Assembly (NCBI GenBank): GCA_017537495.1
Contig: JAFYKS010000025.1
Coordinates: 1 to 19,931 of the forward strand
DNA: 19,931 bases
Source: Bacillota bacterium
GTDB taxonomy: Bacteria; Bacillota; Clostridia; Peptostreptococcales; Anaerovoracaceae
Direction: 5' to 3'
Of the stretch, positions 6,312-15,972 are shown piece after piece. Numbering within the stretch: the stretch's first letter is position 1; each line of letters starts with the position of its first letter. The notes beneath the pieces are model-generated. The model ran no database searches, had not been told where the DNA came from, and saw nothing but the letters and a program-made list of their open reading frames with translations. Both the position numbers and the translations under genes were made by a program.

Positions 6312-8303
6312 ATGAAAAAATCAGTTACCGTAAAACAGAAAAAAAGAATTGTACTGGGCTTCTTTCTGCTGTCTCTGATTCTGGTTGCACTTACCTTCCG
6401 TGTGGGCTGGCATCAGATCGTGCGTGCAGATGAACTGACCGCTAAAGCCAGAGACCAGCAGACACAGGACGTGCCGATTGCAGCTAAGAGAGGTACCATT
6501 TATGACAGAAACGGCCGCGAACTGGCCAGCAGCATTACCTGCTATTCTGTATGGGTCCGTCCGGCTCAGCTGAAGGAAGGCAAATCAGAAAAGGAAATTG
6601 AGGAACTGTCCGTTTCTCTTGCAGATATTACGGGAGAAAAACAGTCCACCGTTCTGACCAGACTGACCAGAGAAGACTCTCTGGTAAAAGTGGCGAAATA
6701 TCTCGACAAGGATCAGGCAGAGGCAGTAAGAGACCTGGAGGTTTCTGCACTGCAGCTTTCTGAAGATACCCGCCGCTATTATTCTCTAGGTAACTTTGCT
6801 TCACAGGTTCTGGGCAGCGTAAATGATGACAATGCCGGAAGAACCGGGATTGAGCTGGAATATGACCAGTATCTCAGCGGTGTAGCAGGCCGCTGGGTGC
6901 GCAATATTGACGTAGCCGGAAATGAGCTTCTGGACGGTATGGAACAGTATTATGAGGCACAGGATGGCCTCAACGTAATTCTGACATTGGATGAAGCTAT
7001 TCAGTACTATGCGGAGAAAGCTGTAGCGGAAGGTATGGAAGCTACCGAGGCAGACCGCATCATGTGTCTGATTATGAATCCGAAAACAGGAGAAATCCTG
7101 GCAAATGTGGTATCACCGGGCTTTAACCCGAATAACGCAGTTGTTCCGGATAACGAAGAGGAACTGGAAAAATTCGAGAAGATGACCGCGGCAGAGCAGA
7201 ACCAGTATCTGTTTGCGCTGTGGAGAAATCCCATTGTCAGCGATACTTACGAACCTGGTTCCACATTCAAACTGATTACAACATCCTCTGCACTGGAGGA
7301 AAAAGCTATCAGTCTGAATGATACATTCACCTGCAATACCTATGTAAACGTAGCAGGCATCAACCTGCACTGCTGGAGCCCTCGTGACCACGGCAACCAG
7401 ACCGTAAAACAGGCAGTGGGCAATTCCTGCAACCCGGCCCACGCAAAGATTGCAGCCAAGATGGGAAAACAGGCGTTTTACAAGTATATTAACTTATATG
7501 GTTTTATGGATCTGACAGGCGTTGACTATCCTGGTGAAACAGGTGCCATCATGTACAATGTGGACGCTGTAGGTCCGGTAGAACTGGCTACAATGGGTTA
7601 TGGACAGAGTATTTCCATTACACCGATTCAGCTGCTGTCAGCAGTCAATGCCATCGGAAATGGCGGGGATCTGCTTCAGCCTCATTATGTAAAGGCTCTG
7701 ACTGACTCAGAAGGCAATGTGGTGGAAGAATATGAAACTACAGTTGTACGTAAGGTTCTGTCTTCCAAGACTGCACGTGAAATGCGTGAAATCATGGAAT
7801 ATGTCGTAGCAGAAGGCGGCGGCGGTACAGCCAAAGTTACCGGCTACCGTGTAGGCGGCAAAACCGGTACTGCAAACAAAATCGATGCGGGAACCGGTGC
7901 TTACGGCAAGTATTACTATTCTTCCTTCCTGGGAATGGCTCCGATGGATGACCCGCAGGTTTCCATCCTGGTCGTGGTAGACAGCCCGAAAGGAGCGTTC
8001 TACGGTTCTCAGGTTGCTGCACCGATTGCAAAGTCCGTTCTCACAGATACACTGCGCTATCTCAACGTTGAACCGCAGTATACCGATGAGGAACTGAAAG
8101 CCATCGAAGGCGATTATACCGTTGTTCCGGATGTAACCGGATATGAATTCAGTGAGGCAGTCGGAAGAATCGGCGGCCGTGCTCTGCGCTACAGCAGACC
8201 TGAAAATACCCGTGACGATGACGATTTCATCGTTGTGGATCAGTATCCGAAGGCAGGAACCAAGGTAAAACGCAATTCCATAGTTTATGTTTATAAAGAA
8301 TAA
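6312..8303 (+). CDS. spoVD: Class B penicillin-binding protein, SpoVD/PBP2B type
   Basis: Membrane-anchored transpeptidase that crosslinks peptidoglycan, working with the FtsW/SpoVE glycosyltransferase. Residues 13-30 form the N-terminal membrane anchor. The dimerisation domain has AAKRGTIYDRNGRELASS near 57-74. The transpeptidase domain carries the catalytic Ser317 in STFK, then SCN (372-374) and KTGT (517-520). One PASTA domain follows at about 604-662. A single PASTA fits SpoVD of Bacillus and clostridia better than vegetative PBP2B, which usually has two, but in this organism one protein could serve both vegetative and spore-cortex division. At 663 residues it is full length. The Shine-Dalgarno AAGGGG is 4 nt before the ATG. 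The 126-bp gap from ftsL is the longest inside the operon. Confidence 0.9.
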   Translation: MKKSVTVKQKKRIVLGFFLLSLILVALTFRVGWHQIVRADELTAKARDQQTQDVPIAAKRGTIYDRNGRELASSITCYSVWVRPAQLKEGKSEKEIEELSVSLADITGEKQSTVLTRLTREDSLVKVAKYLDKDQAEAVRDLEVSALQLSEDTRRYYSLGNFASQVLGSVNDDNAGRTGIELEYDQYLSGVAGRWVRNIDVAGNELLDGMEQYYEAQDGLNVILTLDEAIQYYAEKAVAEGMEATEADRIMCLIMNPKTGEILANVVSPGFNPNNAVVPDNEEELEKFEKMTAAEQNQYLFALWRNPIVSDTYEPGSTFKLITTSSALEEKAISLNDTFTCNTYVNVAGINLHCWSPRDHGNQTVKQAVGNSCNPAHAKIAAKMGKQAFYKYINLYGFMDLTGVDYPGETGAIMYNVDAVGPVELATMGYGQSISITPIQLLSAVNAIGNGGDLLQPHYVKALTDSEGNVVEEYETTVVRKVLSSKTAREMREIMEYVVAEGGGGTAKVTGYRVGGKTGTANKIDAGTGAYGKYYYSSFLGMAPMDDPQVSILVVVDSPKGAFYGSQVAAPIAKSVLTDTLRYLNVEPQYTDEELKAIEGDYTVVPDVTGYEFSEAVGRIGGRALRYSRPENTRDDDDFIVVDQYPKAGTKVKRNSIVYVYKE

Positions 8304-8329
8304 AATATAGAGCCCGAAAAGGAGTCAAT

Positions 8330-9793
8330 ATGAAACTTTCCTCTCTGACTGAAGGCCTGGAATACAGGCTGATGCAGGGTACAGAGGACGAGGATGTGAA
8401 AGCATTGATATACTTTTCAGATAAAGCAGTGCCGGGAAGTGCATTTTTTGCAATCACCGGTACAGAAGATGACGGATGCAGATATATCCGTGATGCAGCT
8501 GACAGAGGCGCGTCTGTAATTGTGACCTGTCTGGCGGATGAGACGCAAAATGTACTCATTCCGGACGTGACAGTCATCTGGACGCCGGATGTCAGAAAGG
8601 CACTGGCTCATATGAGCTGCATCTTTTACCGCCATCCCTGCAGGAATCTTCTGACTGTCGGGGTAACGGGAACAAAAGGAAAGACCAGTACCACCTTTAT
8701 GCTCCGTGCAATTCTGGAAGAAGCCGGAATACGAACCGGCCTTCTGGGAACGGTGCAGAACGGGTGGGATGATAATTTTGAAGAAGCGGAGCGGACGACA
8801 CCGCAGTCCTGTGATATACAGCAGTGGTGCCGGAAGATGGCCGATGCAGGCTGCCGTGTGCTGGTTATGGAAGTGTCCAGCCAGGGGCTGATGCAAAGCA
8901 GAGTGGACGGCATTCTGTTTGATATTGCTGTATTTACCAATCTGTCACCGGATCACATCGGATCCGGTGAACATGAAAATTTTGACGAATATGCCTTCTG
9001 GAAGAGCAGGCTGTTTGCCCGGTGCAGAAAAGCCATCATGAACATGGATGACCCGCACTGGGCAGCACTTCTTCCCAAAGAGAGGGTAAAGCTGAAAACC
9101 TTTGGCCGGTGTGCAGAAGCAGACTATGTGTGTGAAAACCTGACTCTTGTAAAGGGGAATCATGGACCGGGAGTGAAATTCAGTATGAATGAACATCCGG
9201 TTGTACTGAATCTTCCGGGTACTTTCAACGGTATGAATGCTGCCGGTGCTATTGCTGCAGCGAGAGAACTTGGAGTGCCTTGGAAAGATATACAGACTGC
9301 TTTAAACGGGCTTAAGATTCCGGGCCGTGTGGAGCCTGTTGATACGGGAGGACGCACCAGTGTACTGGTGGATTATGCCCACAATGGTATTTCTCTGCGA
9401 CAGCTTCTTACAGACCTGCGGAAGTATGAACCCCGCAGGCTGATTCTGGTTTTTGGATGCGGCGGGAACCGGGACCGGAACCGGCGCTTTGAAATGGGCC
9501 GCGCAGCGGCCGAACTGGCCGATTGTACGGTGGTAAATTCCGATAATCCCAGAAAGGAAAAACCGGAAGACATCATAAAAGACATCACCGATGCCATGGA
9601 GGCTTCGGGTGCTGAAAAAGAAAGTTATATTGTAATCTGCGACCGGGCCCAGGCAATTCGCACAGCGGTGCGTATGGGAACTCCGGACGATATTGTGCTG
9701 ATTGCCGGCAAGGGTCATGAAACCTATCAGCTGGCAGGAGACGCGAAAATACATTTTGACGACCGACAGATCGTTACGAACATGGGGGACTGA
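8330..9793 (+). CDS. murE: UDP-N-acetylmuramoyl-L-alanyl-D-glutamate--2,6-diaminopimelate ligase MurE
   Basis: Cytoplasmic ATP-dependent ligase that adds the third stem-peptide residue to UDP-MurNAc-L-Ala-D-Glu. At 487 residues it has the three Mur-ligase domains. The ATP loop is GTKGKTST (114-121), VLVDYAHN lies in the C-terminal part, and GKGHETYQ lies near the end. The specificity motif reads DNPR (405-408), the signature of enzymes that select meso-diaminopimelate; lysine-adding enzymes have a different sequence there. This predicts an A1-gamma, DAP-type wall. The start ATG at 8330 follows AAGGAG. Only 4 nt separate its stop from the murF start codon, so translation is probably coupled. 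Confidence 0.97.
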   Translation: MKLSSLTEGLEYRLMQGTEDEDVKALIYFSDKAVPGSAFFAITGTEDDGCRYIRDAADRGASVIVTCLADETQNVLIPDVTVIWTPDVRKALAHMSCIFYRHPCRNLLTVGVTGTKGKTSTTFMLRAILEEAGIRTGLLGTVQNGWDDNFEEAERTTPQSCDIQQWCRKMADAGCRVLVMEVSSQGLMQSRVDGILFDIAVFTNLSPDHIGSGEHENFDEYAFWKSRLFARCRKAIMNMDDPHWAALLPKERVKLKTFGRCAEADYVCENLTLVKGNHGPGVKFSMNEHPVVLNLPGTFNGMNAAGAIAAARELGVPWKDIQTALNGLKIPGRVEPVDTGGRTSVLVDYAHNGISLRQLLTDLRKYEPRRLILVFGCGGNRDRNRRFEMGRAAAELADCTVVNSDNPRKEKPEDIIKDITDAMEASGAEKESYIVICDRAQAIRTAVRMGTPDDIVLIAGKGHETYQLAGDAKIHFDDRQIVTNMGD

Positions 9794-9797
9794 AGCT

Positions 9798-11213
9798 ATG
9801 AGAAGCATCACAGAAAAAGAAATTCTGGATACAACCGGAGGAAGACTGCTCCAGGGCTGCACAGAGGCAGCTGTGCATGGTGCAGCAATTGACTCAAGGA
9901 AAGTCACTGCAGAAAACGTATTCTTCCCGATGAAGGGAATGCGTGCAGACGGCCATGACTTTTTGGGCGGTGTGCTGCAGAGGGGATGCCGTACTATGGT
10001 AATCTCCGATGCTGCGAAAGTGCCGGGCGAGGAAGTTTTGCAGGGACTGGATCTTAAGAAAGATGACATCAATGTAATTCTGGTGGATGACACCCTGAAA
10101 GCCCTTCAGCAGCTGGCAAAATATTATATCGCACAGCTTCCGCTGAAAAAGAAAATTGCTGTAACAGGCAGCGTGGGAAAGACCAGTACCCGTGACATGC
10201 TGTATTATGTGGCATCCGTGAAATATAAAGCCGGACGCAACAAAAAGAATTACAACAACGAGTTCGGCCTGCCTCTGACCATTCTGGATTTTGATGAGGA
10301 TCTGGAAGTGGCAGTTCTGGAAATGGGTATGGACGGTTTTGGCGAAATCGACCTGCTGGCTGATATGGTGCGTCCTGATATGGCAGTCATCACCAATGTA
10401 GGTATTTCCCATATCGAAAACCTGGGAAGCCGGGAAGGTATCCGCAAGGCCAAGATGGAAGTGACCAACTATTTCTCTGAAGATGCAGTGCTGATTGTGA
10501 ATCAGGCCTGTGATCTGCTGCAGAAAGACATGGTTAGCGGCGATTATCAGGTTATTACCGTGGGAAATGATGGAAAAAGTGATTTTATCGTATCTAATGT
10601 TTGCGATTTCGGCGATAAAGGTATAAAATATACTTTAGACCGTAATCATAAGCAGTATGAAGTGAACCTGAATGTACCGGGCGGACATAATGCCCTCAAT
10701 GCAACTCTGGCAGTGGCGGCCGGTGAAATTCTGGGAATCAGTGCGGAAGATGCCATCCGTGGTCTGGAAAATGCGGAGCTGACAGCAAAGCGTCTGAATG
10801 TCCGCGGCAAGAACGGAATTAAGGTTATCGATGATACTTATAATGCGGCACCGGAATCCATGCGTTCTGCCATTAATACGCTGAAGGCGACCAAAGGAAT
10901 CCGGCGTGTTGCAATTCTCAGCGACATGAAGGAACTGGGACCGGAAAGCCGGAATTTCCACAGAGAAATCGGTGCTTATGTGGCGGAACAGAAAATTGAT
11001 TTTCTTATCACTGTGGGTGATGATGCCAGATATATCGGAGAAGGTGCAGCGGAAGGCCTTGGAGCTGATTCCGTGCGCCATTATGAAACCAAGGCGGAAT
11101 TTATGAAAGACATGGACCGGTACATTCAGCCGGGAGATGTGGTTCTGGTAAAAGGTTCCCGCAGCATGGAAATGGAAGAAATCGTAAAGAAAATATTTGA
11201 GGATAAAGAATAG
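9798..11213 (+). CDS. murF: UDP-N-acetylmuramoyl-tripeptide--D-alanyl-D-alanine ligase MurF
   Basis: Adds the D-Ala-D-Ala dipeptide, completing the UDP-MurNAc-pentapeptide. The product has 471 residues with the ATP loop TGSVGKTST (123-131), the NAALA-type segment GGHNALNATLAVAAG and the C-terminal VKGSRSMEME box seen in MurF. I chose ATG at 9798, 4 nt after the murE stop, because the product then begins MRSITEKEILDTTGG as in the family. An in-frame ATG 96 nt upstream lies inside murE and would add an unrelated extension. GGGGGAC at the end of murE serves as the Shine-Dalgarno. The dipeptide it uses must come from a Ddl encoded outside this window. Confidence 0.97.
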   Translation: MRSITEKEILDTTGGRLLQGCTEAAVHGAAIDSRKVTAENVFFPMKGMRADGHDFLGGVLQRGCRTMVISDAAKVPGEEVLQGLDLKKDDINVILVDDTLKALQQLAKYYIAQLPLKKKIAVTGSVGKTSTRDMLYYVASVKYKAGRNKKNYNNEFGLPLTILDFDEDLEVAVLEMGMDGFGEIDLLADMVRPDMAVITNVGISHIENLGSREGIRKAKMEVTNYFSEDAVLIVNQACDLLQKDMVSGDYQVITVGNDGKSDFIVSNVCDFGDKGIKYTLDRNHKQYEVNLNVPGGHNALNATLAVAAGEILGISAEDAIRGLENAELTAKRLNVRGKNGIKVIDDTYNAAPESMRSAINTLKATKGIRRVAILSDMKELGPESRNFHREIGAYVAEQKIDFLITVGDDARYIGEGAAEGLGADSVRHYETKAEFMKDMDRYIQPGDVVLVKGSRSMEMEEIVKKIFEDKE

Positions 11214-11226
11214 GAGCTGACAAAAC

Positions 11227-12219
11227 ATGTTTACACCCCTTATTGACGCAGTAATTACTTTAGTAATCGCATTTGCAGTCAGCGCTCTGGTTGTAGGGCG
11301 TCTGATTCCATTCCTGAAAAAGAAACAGTTTAAGCAGTATGTCCGTGAAGAGGGGCCGCAGTCACATCTGAAAAAGACAGGTACTCCAAGCATGGGCGGT
11401 ATCGGCATCATCAGCGGCGCCATCATCGCTGCACTGATCATGGGCCTGGCAACCGGCACTCTGTCTCTGAACACACTGATGCCTATGGCAGCTATGCTGC
11501 TGTATGCACTGATTGGCTTTATCGATGACTACGAAAAAGCGATCAAAAAGAATAACCTGGGCCTGAATGCCAAGCAGAAACTGGTTATGCAGTTCGGTTT
11601 CTCTCTGGCAGTGGCTTTATATGCATACTTCTTCTCCGGCGGAGCCGGCGTAAGCAGCAGCTCAATCTGGATTCCACTGTTCAATGTATATCTGGAACTG
11701 GGAATTCTGTACATCCCGTTCGTTGTTTTTGTTATGATTGCATTCAGCAATGCGGTAAATCTGACCGACGGCCTGGATGGTCTGGCGTCCGGCATCACTG
11801 CACTGGTTGCTTTCTTCATGGTAACTGCAGGTCTGGCATTTGGCTTTACCGGCGAAGTTCTCTTCTTCGGCGGCATTGCGGGCGGATGTCTGGGCTTCCT
11901 GCTGTATAACCGCAACCCAGCCAAAATCTTCATGGGTGATACCGGTTCCATGGCGCTGGGCGGTGCACTGGCTGCAGGCGGCATCATGATGAAGCTGGAA
12001 TTTATTCTGGCAGTTGCAGGCCTGATTTATGTAATGGAAGCTCTGTCTGTAATTATTCAGGTAGGCGTATTTAAGAAAACCGGCAAGCGTGTCTTCAAGA
12101 TGGCACCGCTGCATCATCATTTTGAACTGTGCGGCATGACTGAACAGAAAGTTGTCTTCATGTTCTGGGGCATCACCCTGGGCTTCTGTCTGCTGGCAAC
12201 TCTGATTATGAATATTTAG
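11227..12219 (+). CDS. mraY: Phospho-N-acetylmuramoyl-pentapeptide-transferase MraY
   Basis: Integral membrane enzyme that transfers phospho-MurNAc-pentapeptide to undecaprenyl phosphate, making lipid I. The 330 residues contain about ten membrane helices. Catalytic and conserved sites are all present: Asp100-Asp101 in IDDYEKA, NLTDGLDG (178-185), GDTGS (237-241) and the HHH motif at 296-298 in APLHHHFE. AGGAG overlaps the murF stop codon and precedes the ATG at 11227. Codon use is strongly biased (CTG, GGC, CGT), which suggests high expression. murD follows after 11 nt. Confidence 0.98.
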   Translation: MFTPLIDAVITLVIAFAVSALVVGRLIPFLKKKQFKQYVREEGPQSHLKKTGTPSMGGIGIISGAIIAALIMGLATGTLSLNTLMPMAAMLLYALIGFIDDYEKAIKKNNLGLNAKQKLVMQFGFSLAVALYAYFFSGGAGVSSSSIWIPLFNVYLELGILYIPFVVFVMIAFSNAVNLTDGLDGLASGITALVAFFMVTAGLAFGFTGEVLFFGGIAGGCLGFLLYNRNPAKIFMGDTGSMALGGALAAGGIMMKLEFILAVAGLIYVMEALSVIIQVGVFKKTGKRVFKMAPLHHHFELCGMTEQKVVFMFWGITLGFCLLATLIMNI

Positions 12220-12230
12220 GAGGTGTTCCT

Positions 12231-13625
12231 GTGGATAACATGAATGCAAATAACCTGAAAGATAAAAAGGTTCTGGTTGTGGGCCTGGGCAAGTCCGGCA
12301 TTGCAGCCATTCAGGCCATGCTGAAGCTGGGAGCAGAGGTATCTGTGCAGGATTCCAAGTCCCTGAATCAGGTGGACCCTCAGTTAATCAGTTTCCTGAC
12401 AGGTCTTCCGGGCGGAGAAAACCTGGGTCTTTACCTGGGAACCATGCCGGCGGACATGAGTGAATTTGATATGATGATTCTGAGCCCGGGTGTGGATCCG
12501 GAGCTGCCTTTCGTCCGTGAAGCGGAAGAAGAAGGCGTGGAAATCATTGGAGAACTGGAAATTGCATACCGCATCGGCCGCGGACATTTTGTGGGAATCA
12601 CCGGAACCAACGGAAAGACCACTACTACCACTCTGACCGGTGAAATCTTTAAGACGTGCGGACGTTCCACCCATGTGGTTGGAAATATTGGTGTCGCTGT
12701 TATTTCCAAATCTCTGGATGCCGATGAAGATGACTGGCTGATTACAGAAACCAGCAGCTTCCAGCTGCAGACCACCCGTTACTTCAAACCGGTGGTATCT
12801 GCCATTCTGAATCTGACACCGGACCATCTGAACCGTCATCACACCATGGAAGGATATGGTGCAGCAAAGGCGAAGATTTTTGAAAACCAGAGCGAAGACG
12901 GATACTGCATCATTAATTATGATGATAAACTCTGCATGGAACTGGCAAAGGACTGCCCTGCGAAAGTAGTTCCGTTCAGCCGCAGAGAAGAGCTGGAATT
13001 CGGTGCTTTTGTAAAGGATGGTCAGCTGGTTCTCCGCAACGAAGCGGGTGAGCTGGTTACTTTCTGCCGTGCAGATGAACTGCATATTATCGGCGGACAT
13101 AATGTGGAAAATGCACTGGCAGCAGCTGCAATCTGCTATTTCTCCGGTATTTCTCCGGAAGTAATCAGTGAAACGCTCCGCAGTTTCGGCGGTGTGGAAC
13201 ACAGAATCGAGTTCTCCGGTGAAATCAATGGCGTAAAATATTACAACGACTCCAAGGGCACTAATGTGGATGCAACTGTAACTGCACTCCGGGCCATTAA
13301 AAAGAATATTATCCTGATTGCCGGCGGTGACGGCAAGGGTCAGGAATTTGATGAACTGATTGAAAAATTCGAAGGCAGTGTAAAGCATATGATTCTGCTG
13401 GGACGTGATGCCCGTCTGATTGCAGAGGCTGCAGACCGCTTCGGATTTAAAGACTATACTTATGCCAAGGATATGAATGAATGTGTACAGAAGGCTGCTG
13501 AAATGGCAGCTGCAGGCGACACAGTGCTGCTTTCTCCGGCCTGTGCAAGCTGGGATATGTACAGCAACTTCGAACAGCGCGGCGAACATTTCAAAGAGTG
13601 TGTAGCGAAGCTGGGCTCCTGGTAG
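12231..13625 (+). CDS. murD: UDP-N-acetylmuramoyl-L-alanine--D-glutamate ligase MurD
   Basis: Adds D-glutamate to UDP-MurNAc-L-Ala in the cytoplasm. At 464 residues it shows the N-terminal Rossmann motif VLVVGLGKSG, the ATP loop TGTNGKTT (124-131), LNLTPDHLNRHH in the central domain and YNDSKGTNVDAT plus LSPACASWDMYSNFEQRG in the C-terminal domain. All are classic MurD motifs. The start is GTG at 12231, because the strong Shine-Dalgarno AGGAGGTG (12218-12225) is 5 nt away; the in-frame ATG at 12240 would be 14 nt away. The Shine-Dalgarno overlaps the mraY stop, so coupling is likely. Confidence 0.97.
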   Translation: MDNMNANNLKDKKVLVVGLGKSGIAAIQAMLKLGAEVSVQDSKSLNQVDPQLISFLTGLPGGENLGLYLGTMPADMSEFDMMILSPGVDPELPFVREAEEEGVEIIGELEIAYRIGRGHFVGITGTNGKTTTTTLTGEIFKTCGRSTHVVGNIGVAVISKSLDADEDDWLITETSSFQLQTTRYFKPVVSAILNLTPDHLNRHHTMEGYGAAKAKIFENQSEDGYCIINYDDKLCMELAKDCPAKVVPFSRREELEFGAFVKDGQLVLRNEAGELVTFCRADELHIIGGHNVENALAAAAICYFSGISPEVISETLRSFGGVEHRIEFSGEINGVKYYNDSKGTNVDATVTALRAIKKNIILIAGGDGKGQEFDELIEKFEGSVKHMILLGRDARLIAEAADRFGFKDYTYAKDMNECVQKAAEMAAAGDTVLLSPACASWDMYSNFEQRGEHFKECVAKLGSW

Positions 13626-13640
13626 AAAGCGGGTGAATGG

Positions 13641-14765
13641 GTGAATAAACTTTCACAGGAAAAAATTAAAAGAGGGGACTTTATTATTATCGGACTGACA
13701 GCGCTTCTGGTTGTTTTTGGTACGGTAATGATTTTCAGTGCCAGCTATTATGCATCCATTTCCGAAAATGACGGGGATCCGTATTCTTATCTGCGGAATC
13801 AGCTGATTTTCGTAGTGATTGGGACCGAGCTCATGTGGCTGTGTTCCAAACTGGATTATCATCTATGGGGCAAGTTTTATCTTGTCTTCCTGCTGGCTGG
13901 TCTGGTTCTTCTGCTGTGTATTTTCACACCTCTGGCCATCAGTGCAAACGGTGCAACCAGATGGCTGGGTGTTCCGGGCATTCCGTTTACCATCATGCCT
14001 GGGGAATGTGCCAAGTTTGCAGCTATCGTGTTTACGGCAGGTTATCTGGACCGGAATCCTAAAATTGCAGAAAATTTTGTAAGAGGTGTTATGCCGGTAC
14101 TGGCAGTGGCTGGTGTTTACTTCCTGCTGATTATGAAACAGCCAAACATGTCTACGGCCATGACACTGTGTATTATCGTAGGCGGCATGCTGCTGATTTC
14201 CGGCGCAAAATGGTCTCATCTGGGGACTCTGGTGGGAATCGGTGCTGCAGGTGCGGTTGTTCTGGTATTTTCCGACACTTCCGGTTACCGTTATCAGCGT
14301 ATGCTCAGCTTCCTGGATCCATTTGAGGATGCTCTCGGAAACGGATGGCAGGTAGTTCAGGGGCTGCTGGCTCTGGGAACTGGCGGACTGACCGGCCGGG
14401 GACTGGGAAACAGCATTCAGAAGAATCTTTATCTGCCAGAACCTATGAATGACTTTATTCTGGCGATTATCGGAGAAGAGCTGGGATTTCTGGGAATTCT
14501 GGCACTGATGACTGTATATCTTATTTTTGTATGGAGAGGATGCCATATCGCCATGAATGCACCGGATTTTCTGGGCATGATGCTGGCGGGCGGCATCACC
14601 ATCATGGTAGGCGTTCAGGTCGCAATTAATGTGGCAGTTGTTACTTCCACCATGCCGCCTACCGGTATTGTACTGCCGTTTATCAGCTACGGCGGCAACG
14701 CGCTTATGATCTTCATGGCGTCGGTGGGGATACTGCTGAATATTTCAAAAAAATCAAGTCTTTAG
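13641..14765 (+). CDS. ftsW: FtsW/SpoVE-type SEDS peptidoglycan glycosyltransferase
   Basis: Polytopic membrane polymerase of the SEDS family that joins lipid II units into glycan strands at the septum, paired with a class B PBP (here probably the SpoVD-like protein at 6312). The 374 residues form about ten helices. The conserved loop PEPMNDFILAIIGEELGFLG contains Asp271, which aligns with the acidic residue essential for SEDS activity. PTGIVLPFISYGGNALM is the family's C-terminal signature. The start is GTG at 13641 behind the modest Shine-Dalgarno GGGTGA; no in-frame alternative is better. Sequence alone cannot separate vegetative FtsW from sporulation SpoVE. Confidence 0.95.
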   Translation: MNKLSQEKIKRGDFIIIGLTALLVVFGTVMIFSASYYASISENDGDPYSYLRNQLIFVVIGTELMWLCSKLDYHLWGKFYLVFLLAGLVLLLCIFTPLAISANGATRWLGVPGIPFTIMPGECAKFAAIVFTAGYLDRNPKIAENFVRGVMPVLAVAGVYFLLIMKQPNMSTAMTLCIIVGGMLLISGAKWSHLGTLVGIGAAGAVVLVFSDTSGYRYQRMLSFLDPFEDALGNGWQVVQGLLALGTGGLTGRGLGNSIQKNLYLPEPMNDFILAIIGEELGFLGILALMTVYLIFVWRGCHIAMNAPDFLGMMLAGGITIMVGVQVAINVAVVTSTMPPTGIVLPFISYGGNALMIFMASVGILLNISKKSSL

Positions 14766-14793
14766 CAAACAGAAACTGCAGTAAGGAGTAGTT

Positions 14794-15891
14794 ATGAGAG
14801 TCATTGTGACAGGCGGCGGAACCGGCGGACACATTTATCCTGCCATCGCCATTGCGGATAAAATTAAAGAAATGGAACCGGATTCCGAAATCCTCTATGT
14901 AGGCAATGATGTGGGAATGGAAAAGGATATTGTGCCTCAGAAGGGCTATCCTTTTGAGATGGTTACGGCTATGTGGCTGGACCGCAGCAATCTTCTCAAA
15001 ATCTTCAAAACAGGCTGGGGCGTGCTGAAGGGTACTTCGGAGGCCCGCAGAATCATGAAACGGTTTAAGCCAGATGTGGTCATCGGAACCGGCGGCTATG
15101 TCTGCGTACCGGTGCTTCTGGCGGGAAAACAGTATGGTGCCAGAACTTTTCTGCATGAGCAGAATGCATATCCGGGTATGGCTAACAAATTCCTGGAAAA
15201 ATCTGTGGAAAAGGTATTCCTTGGATTCCCGGATGCAGCCAAGTACTTTAAGCAACCGGAAAAACTGATGTATACAGGAAATCCTGTAAGAAGAAGCTTT
15301 TTTGAAATCAGCCGGGAAGAAGCCCGTGAAAAACTGGGCCTTCCGCAGGATGCTTTTATTGTGCTGTCCTTCGGCGGCAGCTTGGGGGCGGAAAAAATCA
15401 ACGAAGTCGCTTTCGAACTGATGGAAACCATCAACGGAAAAGAGAAGATGATGCTTATTTTTGGTACCGGCAAGTGGTATTATGATGCGGTTCTTCAGAA
15501 GGCGGAAGAAAAAGGTCTGGAAATTGCAGATAATGTTTTGATAAAGGGATATCTGGATCCGATGGAACTGTATCTGGCTGCCTGCGATGTGGTAATCAGC
15601 AGATCGGGAGCCCTTTCTGTAGCGGAAACTACAGTCTGCGGCAAGGCATCTGTTCTGATTCCGTCGCCGAATGTAACCGGGAACCACCAGTACTATAATG
15701 CAAAAGCTGTGGCAGACCGGGGCGGAGCACTGCTTATCGAAGAGAAAGATATGAACAGTGAGCAGATTATCCAGGAAGTTCTGAGAATGTATAATGATGC
15801 AGAACATTTGAAAAAAATGAGCTGTGCAAGCAGGGAATGCGCACCTGTGGAAGCACTGGATTTGATTTATAATACAATCTGCGGCAGATAG
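14794..15891 (+). CDS. murG: UDP-N-acetylglucosamine--lipid I GlcNAc transferase MurG
   Basis: Peripheral membrane GT-B glycosyltransferase that adds GlcNAc to lipid I, giving lipid II. At 365 residues it has the N-terminal glycine loop TGGGTGGHIYPA (6-17), HEQNAYPG in the acceptor half and the donor-binding segment SRSGALSVAE followed by NHQYYNAK. Spacing after ftsW is 28 nt, and AAGGAG precedes the ATG at 14794. A strong terminator-like hairpin lies just after it, so murG may be the end of many transcripts from the mraZ promoter. Confidence 0.98.
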   Translation: MRVIVTGGGTGGHIYPAIAIADKIKEMEPDSEILYVGNDVGMEKDIVPQKGYPFEMVTAMWLDRSNLLKIFKTGWGVLKGTSEARRIMKRFKPDVVIGTGGYVCVPVLLAGKQYGARTFLHEQNAYPGMANKFLEKSVEKVFLGFPDAAKYFKQPEKLMYTGNPVRRSFFEISREEAREKLGLPQDAFIVLSFGGSLGAEKINEVAFELMETINGKEKMMLIFGTGKWYYDAVLQKAEEKGLEIADNVLIKGYLDPMELYLAACDVVISRSGALSVAETTVCGKASVLIPSPNVTGNHQYYNAKAVADRGGALLIEEKDMNSEQIIQEVLRMYNDAEHLKKMSCASRECAPVEALDLIYNTICGR

Positions 15892-15927
15892 TCTTGTGCC
15901 TGCTGCCAAGAGAATGTAACGGAATAT

Positions 15928-15972
15928 ACACCTCCTGCATACTATGGAAATAGAGGCAGGAGGTGTTTTTTT
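15928..15972 (+). terminator. Terminator-like hairpin enclosing the murA ribosome-binding site (possible attenuator)
   Basis: A perfect 11-bp stem ACACCTCCTGC / GCAGGAGGTGT (15928-15938 with 15956-15966) encloses a 17-nt loop. Seven T follow from the last stem base (15966-15972). This is the form of an intrinsic terminator between murG and murA. Its 3' arm contains AGGAGGTG (15958-15965), the only Shine-Dalgarno for murA, and the murA TTG start lies at the end of the T-run. The same structure could therefore stop transcription or hide the ribosome-binding site. Confidence 0.8.

Noticed and set aside
9702..9797. Upstream in-frame start for murF inside murE
   Set aside because: The extra 32 residues are the murE end read in another frame; the ATG at 9798 gives the family N-terminus.
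12384..13589. 401-codon open frame on the minus strand opposite murD
   Set aside because: murD on the plus strand has all family motifs and a strong Shine-Dalgarno. The antisense frame has no recognisable domain and arises from codon bias.
14713..15909. 398-codon minus-strand open frame opposite murG
   Set aside because: The Cys/His/Phe-rich translation has no family resemblance, and murG is certain on the other strand.
15944..15970. ATG at 15944 as the murA start
   Set aside because: It lies in the loop of the hairpin, has no Shine-Dalgarno and shifts the catalytic Lys from its canonical position 22; TTG at 15971 fits better.
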